Below are positions 22,162 through 28,475 of a stretch of DNA of 41,249 bases, piece after piece (the stretch's first letter is position 1; every line of letters begins with the position of its first letter). The notes beneath the pieces were generated by a model, which did no database searches, was not told where the DNA came from, and saw nothing but the letters and a program-made list of their open reading frames with translations. The position numbers and the translations under genes were made by a program. The stretch comes from a virus. Location: positions 1-41,249 of the IMG/VR virus record IMGVR_UViG_3300031825_000031; one strand, given 5' to 3'.

Positions 22162-22404
22162 TCAAGCGACTTTCTTTTTCGTTCCGCGCAGGTATTGCCA
22201 ATCAATCTTCGAGTTCAGCTGCTCGCAGAGGAATTTCCGCTTTGATAGCTTTTCTATTTTTATGCACATATCCGCCGGCACTTCACGTCCGTCACGGTAG
22301 TTGCAGATCGTTTGAATTGAGCATTCAAGCGCTTCGGCAGCGGCAGTTGCGGTGCCTCCAAAGTGCTGAATAACGTCGGGGAATATGTTTGTCGATGTGT
22401 TCAT
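22162..22404 (-). CDS. Cro-like / YdaS-type helix-turn-helix regulator
   Basis: 80 residues from ATG 22404 (MNTSTNIFPDVIQHFGGTAT). The helix-turn-helix spans GGTATAAAEALECSIQTICNYR, followed by a basic end (GTKKKVA). It is divergent from the S24 repressor gene with the shared operator between them, the standard place of Cro. The proposed promoter puts transcription start at or one base before the ATG, so the message would be nearly leaderless. An ATG at 22443 upstream would include the operator in the coding region and is unlikely. Confidence 0.83.
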   Translation of the reverse strand: MNTSTNIFPDVIQHFGGTATAAAEALECSIQTICNYRDGREVPADMCIKIEKLSKRKFLCEQLNSKIDWQYLRGTKKKVA

Positions 22405-22411
22405 GCGGAAA

Positions 22412-22440
22412 ATTCTACTCTTGTAGAAATAGCAAATCAA
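22412..22440 (-). promoter_or_regulatory. Promoter of the Cro-like / replication operon
   Basis: On the minus strand TTGATT (22440-22435), a 17-bp spacer and TAGAAT (22417-22412) form a good sigma-70 promoter. The spacer end and -10 box coincide with the perfect operator at 22413-22428, so a bound repressor would exclude polymerase. Confidence 0.75.
22413..22428. promoter_or_regulatory. Operator 1, TTCTAC-TCTT-GTAGAA
   Basis: A perfect 6+4+6 palindrome in the 71-bp gap between the Cro-like and repressor genes, overlapping the minus-strand -10 box. A near copy lies at 23858-23873 on the other early promoter. Confidence 0.82.
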
Positions 22441-22458
22441 CACCTGTCCTATATTTTT

Positions 22459-22474
22459 TTCTACGGATGTTTAA
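22459..22474. promoter_or_regulatory. Operator 2 (imperfect), TTCTAC-GGAT-GTTTAA
   Basis: A perfect left half and four of six matches in the right half, immediately upstream of the repressor start. Binding here could repress the repressor's own gene. Its centre is 46 bp from operator 1. Confidence 0.5.
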
Positions 22475-22475
22475 T

Positions 22476-23126
22476 ATGATGAGCATGGGAATTGGCAAAA
22501 ACATTAGATATCATCGGGACACCCGATTAGGATGGACGCTTGAACAGCTTTCGGTAGCTTCAGGTGTCGACGTAGGCACTATCAGTGCGCTCGAATTGAG
22601 AGATAGCAAACGATCGATGTACTTTGCCCCGATTGCGAAAGCGATGGGGTTGACCATCGATCAGTTGCAGGCCGACCCCACGGATTGGACTAGAAACCAG
22701 GCAGGGGAAGCGTTCGCGGGGACTCCTGACAATAAGAGTAATAAATTTCCGCGCGTAGTGGGGACCGCAAAGATGGGCGACAAAGGGTACTACCTGGATT
22801 TGGAAGGCGGCGACGGGTATGTCGAGTTCGAAGCCGAAGAAGGATCCATAGCAATTCGAGTGCGTGGAGATTCCATGTTCCCCGCTATCCGTGATGGCTG
22901 GTATGTAGTGCTTGAGCCAAGCGGCGTTCCCACTGTTAATGAATATGTATTAGTCAGCTTCAAGAATGGTAAGAAGATGGTCAAGGAACTGCTTCAATTC
23001 CGCGATGATTGCTACATTCTGATGTCGGTCAATGGCTCGGAGCGGATCACGGCCATGAAGGAAGACATTCACGACATCAAGGCGATTACCGCAGTAGTGC
23101 CGCCCAGCAAGCACAAGGATATTTGA
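22476..23126 (+). CDS. Phage repressor, XRE helix-turn-helix plus S24 peptidase domain
   Basis: 216 residues if started at ATG 22476 (further ATGs at 22479 and 22485 are equally possible). The N-terminal XRE helix-turn-helix runs from GKNIRYHRDTRLGWTLEQLS through VDVGTISALE. A linker with two Ala-Gly pairs (76-77 and 81-82), candidate self-cleavage sites, follows. The C-terminal LexA/CI-like S24 domain has Ser133 in GDSMFP and the general-base Lys170 in KMVKEL. Such repressors keep the prophage silent and cut themselves when RecA filaments form after DNA damage. It is divergent from the Cro-like gene, with shared operators in between. Confidence 0.93.
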   Translation: MMSMGIGKNIRYHRDTRLGWTLEQLSVASGVDVGTISALELRDSKRSMYFAPIAKAMGLTIDQLQADPTDWTRNQAGEAFAGTPDNKSNKFPRVVGTAKMGDKGYYLDLEGGDGYVEFEAEEGSIAIRVRGDSMFPAIRDGWYVVLEPSGVPTVNEYVLVSFKNGKKMVKELLQFRDDCYILMSVNGSERITAMKEDIHDIKAITAVVPPSKHKDI

Positions 23127-23127
23127 T

Positions 23128-23472
23128 ATGGATGCCACCCTGATATTCCTGTCCTGGATTTCATTCACTGGCCTCATCGCATGGTGGGCCAAGGAATGGG
23201 GGCGCGATTGGCTGCTTTGGGGCGCGCTGGCACTCTTCCTTTCGCCGATCATCGCCGGGATCGCCCTTGCGGTGCTTGGTGAGGATGAAGATGCCACAAT
23301 CGAAAGCCGCGACCTGCGCAAATGTCCGCAGTGCGCGGAGCTGATCAAGGCCGAAGCTATCAAGTGTAAGCACTGCGGTTCGGAGATTGCCAGCATTAAG
23401 GGTGCAGAATACCTCGAAGAAGAAAAGCTCAATGCCCTCATTAAAAAGCTGCAGGCTTCAAAATCTAAGTAA
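23128..23472 (+). CDS. Membrane protein with C-terminal zinc ribbon, co-transcribed with the repressor
   Basis: 114 residues; ATG 23128 lies one base past the repressor stop and has AAGGA at good spacing. Two membrane helices (about residues 3-21 and 28-50) are followed by an acidic link and a zinc ribbon, CPQC at 66-69 and CKHC at 80-83, then a charged helix. The ribbon would be cytoplasmic if the N-terminus is inside. Being tied to the repressor it should be made in the lysogen, the position of lambda rexAB and other superinfection-exclusion genes. No function is known to me; an immunity role is inference. Confidence 0.8.
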   Translation: MDATLIFLSWISFTGLIAWWAKEWGRDWLLWGALALFLSPIIAGIALAVLGEDEDATIESRDLRKCPQCAELIKAEAIKCKHCGSEIASIKGAEYLEEEKLNALIKKLQASKSK

Positions 23473-23737
23473 ATGGCTGATGCCATTTTTGGCGCTGAGT
23501 ATCGCAGCAAGTCCGGCATGGGCAGAATATCGCCGCAGCGCCAAAGCGAAATCGCAGTTCAAACAGATGCAGCCCTGCCCTTCGACCGGCCATCCTAAAG
23601 GATCCTGCCCCGGATATATCATCGACCACATAAAACCGCTTGCCTGCGGCGGCGCTGATGCGCCCGAGAACATGCAATGGCAGACGAAGGATGACGCCAA
23701 AGCCAAGGACAAGTGGGAACGCATAGGCTGCTCTTGA
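23432..23737 (+). CDS. Small secreted HNH-type protein in the repressor operon
   Basis: 101 residues from ATG 23432 (MPSLKSCRLQNLSKWLMPFL), which overlaps the membrane protein gene by 41 bases. Residues 1-31 form a signal peptide (basic start, hydrophobic WLMPFLALSIAAS, PAWA cleavage site). An ATG at 23480 gives a shorter, less convincing one. The mature part has the pattern of small HNH proteins found widely in bacteria: YRRSAKAKSQFKQ, CPSTGHPKGSCPGY, IDHIKPLACGGAD, ENMQWQTKDDAKAKDK. Here IDH gives the first His and ENMQW the Asn; the final His is replaced in KAKDK. Four cysteines suggest metal or disulphides. A periplasmic nuclease could attack incoming DNA, but this is untested. Confidence 0.75.
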   Translation: MPSLKSCRLQNLSKWLMPFLALSIAASPAWAEYRRSAKAKSQFKQMQPCPSTGHPKGSCPGYIIDHIKPLACGGADAPENMQWQTKDDAKAKDKWERIGCS

Positions 23738-23760
23738 TCCGCTAACCAGCCCAACAGACA

Positions 23761-23782
23761 ACCGCCGCCAGGCGGTTTTTTT
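23761..23782 (+). terminator. Terminator of the repressor operon
   Basis: ACCGCC pairs with GGCGGT around GCCA and is followed by seven T. It closes the repressor, membrane protein, HNH operon 23 bases past the last stop. Confidence 0.88.
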
Positions 23783-23835
23783 ACGATCGCACTTTCAACA
23801 TGTGGAATCGAAAACAGCATTTGTTGAAAATATTT

Positions 23836-23873
23836 CTCTACAACTGTTGACAATGATATCTACAAGCGTAGAA
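23836..23873. promoter_or_regulatory. Operators 3 and 4 at the plus-strand early promoter
   Basis: ATCTAC-AAGC-GTAGAA (23858-23873) differs by one base from operator 1 at 22413-22428. CTCTAC-AACT-GTTGAC (23836-23851) is a weaker copy with nine of twelve matches. Their centres are 22 bp apart, two helical turns, suiting cooperative dimers. They cover the -35 and -10 boxes respectively. Confidence 0.75.
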
Positions 23874-23874
23874 T
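23847..23874 (+). promoter_or_regulatory. Early promoter of the recombination / integrase operon
   Basis: TTGACA (23847-23852), a 16-bp spacer and TAGAAT (23869-23874) make a near-consensus sigma-70 promoter. Both boxes are overlapped by repressor-type operators, so it should be silent in the lysogen and strong after induction. Confidence 0.82.
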
Positions 23875-23918
23875 TACTCCCATACCGCAACACAAACGCG
23901 GAAACAAGGGAGGTTCAG

Positions 23919-24134
23919 ATGAACGGTTTCGATGTAGTGATCAAGGAAATTCAGGCGGCAACGTCCGAACTGCAAGAATCCAACGATTACGCGGAATTCC
24001 TCGCCGAAGAGCGCGCGAAACTCCAGCGCAATATCGACATCAACGCCGTCACCTTTCGCCACGCTCCCCGCGTTGCCCGCGACCTGACCAATGACCGTAT
24101 CGCCATGTTCTGCGGCGATAAGAAGGTGGGCTGA
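23919..24134 (+). CDS. First early gene, 71-residue protein of unknown function
   Basis: ATG 23919 with GGGAGG upstream; about 38 bases of leader from the promoter. The protein (MNGFDVVIKEIQAATSELQE, then LAEERAKLQRNIDINAVTFR) is largely helical and may form a coiled coil. In-frame ATGs further upstream lie inside the promoter and are rejected. No family recognised. Confidence 0.75.
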   Translation: MNGFDVVIKEIQAATSELQESNDYAEFLAEERAKLQRNIDINAVTFRHAPRVARDLTNDRIAMFCGDKKVG

Positions 24135-24137
24135 ATC

Positions 24138-24287
24138 ATGTGCGAAATCAGCATCTATCAATACTTTCTGCAAGCCGTTGGGCTGGTGACGCTGGCCCTG
24201 CTGATCGGCAGCGTCATCTTCATTGCTGCCAATCCTGAGCGTGTTGGGAATTTTATGGACCATGACAAGAAAGGCGGCCGGAAATGA
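24138..24287 (+). CDS. 49-residue single-pass membrane protein
   Basis: MCEISIYQYFLQAVGLVTLA followed by LLIGSVIFIAANPERVG; one membrane helix at about residues 12-32, basic C-terminus (DHDKKGGRK). It starts four bases after the previous gene and overlaps the next as ATGA. Confidence 0.66.
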   Translation: MCEISIYQYFLQAVGLVTLALLIGSVIFIAANPERVGNFMDHDKKGGRK

Positions 24288-24412
24288 ATCCGCATGACCT
24301 TTCCTGTTTCAACGAGCAAGAGCAGGAACACGTGCGCTTCTTCGAGGGCGTCTGCTTTGTACTTACGTTTTATGGCGTCGTCGGGCTGATCCTTCTGGTG
24401 TTGCCGTCATGA
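24284..24412 (+). CDS. 42-residue membrane protein
   Basis: MNPHDLSCFNEQEQEHVRFF then a membrane helix (CFVLTFYGVVGLILLVLP). Start and stop both overlap the neighbouring genes, supporting a translated unit. No function known. Confidence 0.62.
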   Translation: MNPHDLSCFNEQEQEHVRFFEGVCFVLTFYGVVGLILLVLPS

Positions 24413-24882
24413 ACGCAAAGCGAGCCGAACAATTCAAGCAATGGCTCTCGCGCATGGGCGCCGAAGTGCTGATGCCCACAAATCCGTATGAGCTTGCCCG
24501 CTTCATCGCGCACGGTGGAACGCACGTCGTCTATGTGAACGGCAAAGGAAAGATCAGTGCCGCAGGTTTCGCCCTGGAAGCGCTGGCTGCATTCGATGGC
24601 GGCAAGGTGCTGTCGATGGGATTTGCCAAAGCTGCCAGAACAGCGAATTCAAAACGCAAGGCCGTGCTTATGCAGCGTGACGGTCGCGGATGCTTCTACT
24701 GCGGCATAGATATAGCCGACGAAGACATGACCGTTGAGCACCTTATCGCACTCGACAAAGGCGGCCAGAACAGACTCGAAAACATGGCTCTTGCGCATGC
24801 CAAATGCAACAACAAGGCAGGGAATCTATCGCTGACCATGAAGATCAAGTTGCGCGACAGGATGCGGGGCTATTGCTCATGA
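24409..24882 (+). CDS. HNH endonuclease
   Basis: 157 residues. The C-terminal half is a clear HNH nuclease: CFYCG at residues 95-99, VEHLIALDKGG with His111, LENMALAH with Asn125, and KCNNKAGN with the last metal-side residues; Cys95, Cys98 and Cys133 suit a structural zinc. The N-terminal half (RAEQFKQWLSRMGAEVLMP, then THVVYVNGKGKISAAGFALE) is a small separate domain. It may cut DNA during recombination or replication. Because it lies inside a run of overlapping early genes, it looks like a resident phage gene and not a recent intruder. Confidence 0.87.
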   Translation: MNAKRAEQFKQWLSRMGAEVLMPTNPYELARFIAHGGTHVVYVNGKGKISAAGFALEALAAFDGGKVLSMGFAKAARTANSKRKAVLMQRDGRGCFYCGIDIADEDMTVEHLIALDKGGQNRLENMALAHAKCNNKAGNLSLTMKIKLRDRMRGYCS

Positions 24883-24977
24883 GCTACCCCACTACCGAAT
24901 GGCGCTGCCCGTATTGCCGCGCGATCAATGAAACCGTCCGGATTTGTCGTGTTTGTAAAAAAGGGAGTAAGCCATGA
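24879..24977 (+). CDS. 32-residue zinc-knuckle protein
   Basis: MSYPTTEWRCPYCRAINETV, then CRVCKK: a complete CPYC...CRVC rubredoxin-like knuckle. ATGA overlaps on both sides make it likely that it is translated. Confidence 0.65.
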   Translation: MSYPTTEWRCPYCRAINETVRICRVCKKGSKP

Positions 24978-25165
24978 AATTCGTCCCGCCCTATTTCTAC
25001 CGTCCGGACGTGTGCCAGTGCCAGCTGTGCGTTGCGCATCGCGCAGAGCAGGAAGTTCAGCGCGTGGTTCGTGTGCTGAATAGCTGGCCAAAAGGTGGCG
25101 TGATTGGCCGCGCCCATACCGTTCGTAAACCTCAATTGAAATCAGTGAAGGGGGCAAGAGCATGA
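24974..25165 (+). CDS. 63-residue phage protein, unknown
   Basis: MKFVPPYFYRPDVCQCQLCV, then a helix (AEQEVQRVVRVLNSW) and a basic tail. The CxCxxC cluster may bind metal. Overlaps the exonuclease start. Confidence 0.66.
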   Translation: MKFVPPYFYRPDVCQCQLCVAHRAEQEVQRVVRVLNSWPKGGVIGRAHTVRKPQLKSVKGARA

Positions 25166-26058
25166 ATGCACGTGAGCAATGGTTACAAGACCGTATGACC
25201 GGGATCGGCGGGAGCGATGCCGCTGCCGTTCTCGGCCTATCGAAATACAAGACGCCGCTGCAGGTGTATCAGGAAAAGCGCGGCGAGATCGGCGGCATTC
25301 CTGATAACGAGCCGATGCTTTGGGGCCGCGTTCTTGAGCCGGTAATTCGCCAGCAGTATGCAGAGCGCACCGGCCGCACCGTTCGCTTGCCCGAGGGCAT
25401 CATTCGGCACCAGACGCACCCTTTCATGCTTGCCACGGTTGACGGCATTACCGATGACGGCCGCCTGGTGGAAGTAAAGACAGCGCGCACCGCGCAGGAT
25501 TGGGGCGAGCCCGGTACCGATGAAGTGCCACAGGCATATCTCATTCAAGTGCAGCACTACCTCGAAGTCACGGCCCTGCCGGTTGCAGATGTTGCCGTGC
25601 TGATTGGCGGCTCTGATTTCCGCATGTACGAGATTGAGGCAGACCGCGAGCTGCAGGGAATGATCATCGATGGCGAGGCTGATTTTTGGCGCCGTGTCGA
25701 GCAGGGAATTCCGCCTGATCCGGTGAGCTTTGCAGATGTGCAAGCGATGTTCGGGAAGTTCAGCAAGGAGGGCGCCGTAGAAGCAGACGCCGCAACTGCC
25801 GAAGCCATCGCCAATATCAAGCGGATCAAGGAAATGGTGAAGGCATTGGAGGAAGAGGAAGAAACAACCAAGGCCGTGATCATGAAGGCGCTGGGAGAGA
25901 ACGACACCCTTATCCAAAAAGGCAAAGTGCTTGCCACATGGAAAGCGCAAGCCGGTGCCAAACGCTTCGATTCCAAAACATTCCAGACTCACCATCCCGA
26001 TTTGTATGCGCAGTTCGTCGCCATTGGTGAGCCAACCCGCCGTTTTTTACTCAAGTAG
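25162..26058 (+). CDS. YqaJ-family exonuclease (lambda Exo-like)
   Basis: 298 residues starting MNAREQWLQDRMTGIGGSDA. Motifs in order: GIGGSDAAAVLGLSKYKTP (residues 14-32), the Glu of RVLEP (59), the active site TVDG...VEVKT with Asp94, Glu104 and Lys106, and QVQHYL (129-134). This is the PD-(D/E)xK fold of lambda exonuclease, which degrades the 5' strand of double-stranded DNA to leave 3' tails for annealing. The C-terminal third has a coiled coil (RIKEMVKALEEEEETTKAVI), usual in phage versions. The next gene is the expected annealing partner. Confidence 0.93.
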   Translation: MNAREQWLQDRMTGIGGSDAAAVLGLSKYKTPLQVYQEKRGEIGGIPDNEPMLWGRVLEPVIRQQYAERTGRTVRLPEGIIRHQTHPFMLATVDGITDDGRLVEVKTARTAQDWGEPGTDEVPQAYLIQVQHYLEVTALPVADVAVLIGGSDFRMYEIEADRELQGMIIDGEADFWRRVEQGIPPDPVSFADVQAMFGKFSKEGAVEADAATAEAIANIKRIKEMVKALEEEEETTKAVIMKALGENDTLIQKGKVLATWKAQAGAKRFDSKTFQTHHPDLYAQFVAIGEPTRRFLLK

Positions 26059-26071
26059 GAGGTTTTAGATC

Positions 26072-27169
26072 ATGAACCAGGTTGTAGAAAACCCATTTGG
26101 CAACGCTCCTGTTGCGGCCAGACCGTCAACGAATGCTGTTGCCCAAACTGATCAGCAACGCGCCATTGCAGAAGTTCAGGCCGCGATGATGATTGCCCGC
26201 CTTAACCCGCGCGATCCGATTGCATCGATGGATCGCATCCTGAATGCCTGCGCACGTCCCGCCCTTGCGGATTCTGCTGTTTACACCTATAGCCGGGGCG
26301 GTTCCGATGTATCAGGCCCGTCGATCCGGCTGGCTGAAACGCTCGCGCAAAACTGGGGAAACATCAAAACCAGCGTGCGCGAACTGGATCAGGTCAACGG
26401 CGTTTCTACCGTGCAAACCATCGCTTGGGACTTGGAGACGGGTTATCAATGCGACAAGGTTTTTCAGGTACCGCACATTCGCTACACCCGCCAAGGCGCA
26501 AAACGCCTCGAAGACCCTCGCGACATTTATGAGTTGATCGCCAACCAAGGCGCGCGCCGCCTTCGTGCCTGCATTCTGGCCGTTATCCCTGGCGACGTTA
26601 CCGAGGCCGCTGTCTCGCAATGCGAAGTGACCATGAAGGCGAAGGCAGATACATCGCCCGAGGGTATCGCCAAGATCGTGGCCGCGTTTGAAGCCTTTGG
26701 CGTCACCAAGGAACAGATCGAGAAGCGCATTCAGCGCCGCCTTGATGCCATCCAGCCCGCCCAGGTTGTGAGCCTCAAAAAGATTTACGCCAGTTTGCGC
26801 GACGGCATGAGCCAGCCTTCTGAATGGTTCGACGCGGTTGAAGCTTCTGAGGGCGATAAAAATCCGGCAAGCAAGACCGAGAACGTCAAGGATGCATTGC
26901 GGAAGCGCAAGGAAGCGGCTGAGCAAGAGGTAGAGCAGCCCCAGCCAACACCGGCCAGCGATAACCCGTTCGATGAAGCACAGCCACAGCAAGACTTGGC
27001 CGGCGATCCTGTTCTTAAATTCGCAGACGTTGCCAGCAAGCTCGAACGCTCTCCCGATCTAGACACGCTCGACGTTGCCGCCGACCTGATCCAGTACGTG
27101 CCGGACCTGCAGCAGCGCGAAGACCTCGGCGCGATTTACAAGCGCAAGGCAGCAGAGTTTAAGCAGTAG
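26072..27169 (+). CDS. Probable single-strand annealing protein (RecT-like role)
   Basis: 365 residues with AGGAGG before ATG 26072. The N-terminal two thirds is conserved-looking: IAEVQAAMMIARLNPRDP, YSRGGSDVSGPSIRLAETLA, PHIRYTRQGAKRLEDPRDIY, NQGARRLRACILAVIPGDV. I recognise this pattern from phages where it follows a YqaJ exonuclease, the standard exonuclease-annealase pair. The C-terminal third is acidic and low-complexity (EVEQPQPTPASDNPFDEAQP), then a short helical end (LDTLDVAADLIQYVPDLQ...). Sequence similarity to RecT, Redbeta or Erf cannot be shown by eye, so the function is inferred from the neighbour. Confidence 0.72.
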   Translation: MNQVVENPFGNAPVAARPSTNAVAQTDQQRAIAEVQAAMMIARLNPRDPIASMDRILNACARPALADSAVYTYSRGGSDVSGPSIRLAETLAQNWGNIKTSVRELDQVNGVSTVQTIAWDLETGYQCDKVFQVPHIRYTRQGAKRLEDPRDIYELIANQGARRLRACILAVIPGDVTEAAVSQCEVTMKAKADTSPEGIAKIVAAFEAFGVTKEQIEKRIQRRLDAIQPAQVVSLKKIYASLRDGMSQPSEWFDAVEASEGDKNPASKTENVKDALRKRKEAAEQEVEQPQPTPASDNPFDEAQPQQDLAGDPVLKFADVASKLERSPDLDTLDVAADLIQYVPDLQQREDLGAIYKRKAAEFKQ

Positions 27170-27177
27170 CAGTTTAT

Positions 27178-27306
27178 GGGGTGCTCACAACGGTTCAATA
27201 CCTGTGAAGGTGGATACCCGGGGACTTAAGGCAGAACGGTCCCGGTCAGCGATAGCGCCCCATTGCGGAATGGGGAGAATGCCACCGGCGAAATGTGCAG
27301 CACCCC
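27178..27306 (+). ncRNA. Candidate structured RNA in the intergenic gap (129 nt)
   Basis: The 168-bp gap contains a nested set of helices. P1: GGGGTGCT (27178-27185) with AGCACCCC (27299-27306), perfect and enclosing everything. P2: CACA..GGT with ACC..TGTG (27186-27206), loop TCAAT. P3: GGTGG (27209-27213) with CCACC (27282-27286). P4: ACC..GGGAC with GTCCC..GGT (27216-27246). P5: CCCCATT (27258-27264) with AATGGGG (27269-27275), perfect. An 8-bp closing helix with no conflict between the inner ones is unlikely by chance. It is not a terminator (no strong T-run after P1 apart from CCCTATTTTT), and I cannot match it to a known family. Confidence 0.6.
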
Positions 27307-27337
27307 GCCCTATTTTTAACAGTAAAGGAGCAGCGAA

Positions 27338-27793
27338 ATGGAAACGAATCAAACCCATTTAATCGAAATTAACGGCGTGAAGTTGGAAGTTGATCTTCGC
27401 ACCGCGAAACGGATTGAAACCCTGCAGGTAGGTAGTCGCGTGAAATGCCTCATCAAGAAATACAACGATGAATTCGATGTACTGCCTGGCGTAATCGTCG
27501 GCTTCGAGCCTTTCGAAAACCTGCCATCGATTGTCGTGGCGTACTTGGAAAACGACTACAGCTCGGCCTCCATCAAATTCAAGTCTTACAACGCCAAAAC
27601 AAAAGACTTCGAGCTGGTTGCTGACATCGACCATAACTCACTGGAAGTCAACAAGACAGACATTCTCAACAAGTTTAATCGAGAGCTCGAGAAGAATCGG
27701 ATTGAGATTGAGGAAATCGAGCAGCGCAAGCAGTTCTTCCTCGACAAATTCGGCGTCTATTTCGCCGACCAAGCCGCGCTGCAAGCGGCATAG
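27338..27793 (+). CDS. Early phage protein, unknown (151 residues)
   Basis: AAAGGAG precedes ATG 27338. METNQTHLIEINGVKLEVDL begins a beta-rich domain (SRVKCLIKKYNDEFDVLPGV, then ENLPSIVVAYLENDYSSASI) followed by a C-terminal coiled coil (FNRELEKNRIEIEEIEQRKQ). It lies between the annealing protein and the acidic-tailed protein, downstream of the RNA candidate. No family recognised. Confidence 0.78.
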   Translation: METNQTHLIEINGVKLEVDLRTAKRIETLQVGSRVKCLIKKYNDEFDVLPGVIVGFEPFENLPSIVVAYLENDYSSASIKFKSYNAKTKDFELVADIDHNSLEVNKTDILNKFNRELEKNRIEIEEIEQRKQFFLDKFGVYFADQAALQAA

Positions 27794-27839
27794 CCAGCGC
27801 CCCACTCCCTCATTTCATGTTGAAAAAGGAGAAGTAACG

Positions 27840-28367
27840 ATGTTCAGCCTCAAAAATGCAAAAGCGAAACTCTCGAACGTCAACCTTCGCAGTGAGCTTC
27901 ACGGCGACAAGCATGTGCTCGCGACCGATCTACACATCGAAGCCACGGTCAGCAACGATGTTCTGAGCGAATTCCACCCTTCCCTCAAGTCAGCCATGTA
28001 CGAGAAGGCCGACGATGCGCAGGGTGAACTGCTGGACGAGCCCGGCCGCCTGACCGCCCTGAAATTACCCAACTTGGCCCAGCCGCTGAAATGGAATGCT
28101 GAGCTGGAAGGTTACGAAACGACCGTCCATTACGGCATCGGCGGCGACTCCGATATCACGATGATCGAGTGCGAGGTCGATTCCTTCAAGTTCGAATGTA
28201 AGGACGGCGGCAGCGTGAATATAAAGTTCCGCGTCATCGCGCACCCATCCGAGGAACAAGTCGGCAAGTTGTCCGGAATGATCCAATCCGAAATCGATAT
28301 CAGCCTGACACCGCCCGAGGAACAAGTCGAGCAGGAAGAACAGCAGGAACTTGCCGAAGCCGCCTAA
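27840..28367 (+). CDS. Possible ssDNA-binding-type early protein with acidic tail
   Basis: 175 residues from ATG 27840 with AAAGGAG upstream. MFSLKNAKAKLSNVNLRSEL leads a beta-rich body (IECEVDSFKFECKDGGSVNI, then KFRVIAHPSEEQVGKLSGMI) and ends in a strongly acidic tail, PPEEQVEQEEQQELAEAA. Single-stranded DNA-binding proteins of phages often have such a tail, and the place next to exonuclease and annealase suits one. The family itself is known to me only as a hypothetical phage protein. Confidence 0.75.
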   Translation: MFSLKNAKAKLSNVNLRSELHGDKHVLATDLHIEATVSNDVLSEFHPSLKSAMYEKADDAQGELLDEPGRLTALKLPNLAQPLKWNAELEGYETTVHYGIGGDSDITMIECEVDSFKFECKDGGSVNIKFRVIAHPSEEQVGKLSGMIQSEIDISLTPPEEQVEQEEQQELAEAA

Positions 28368-28372
28368 CCACT

Positions 28373-28401
28373 TTCCGCGCTTCTCCTCCCTGAGAGCGGA
28401 A
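28373..28401 (+). repeat. Hairpin after the acidic-tailed gene
   Basis: TTCCGC (28373-28378) pairs with GCGGAA (28396-28401) and TCTC (28382-28385) with GAGA (28392-28395). It precedes a terminator-like hairpin and may compete or cooperate with it. Confidence 0.5.
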
Positions 28402-28405
28402 CCTT

Positions 28406-28429
28406 CCCATCGGCAACGGTGGGCTTTTT
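28406..28429 (+). terminator. Terminator-like hairpin upstream of the helicase-methyltransferase gene
   Basis: CCCATCG pairs with CGGTGGG (one T-G pair) around GCAA, then C and five T. It lies within the early operon, 40 bases before the next ribosome site, and may reduce transcription of the large downstream gene. Confidence 0.68.
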
Positions 28430-28475
28430 CCAGCCGGTTCCTTGAGCCGGTTGAACAAAGCAAAAAAGGATGAAT

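Noticed and set aside
27178-27306. A TPP riboswitch, suggested by the GGGGTGC start
   Set aside because: The CTGAGA and ACCTGATCTGG elements needed for TPP binding are absent and the helices differ.
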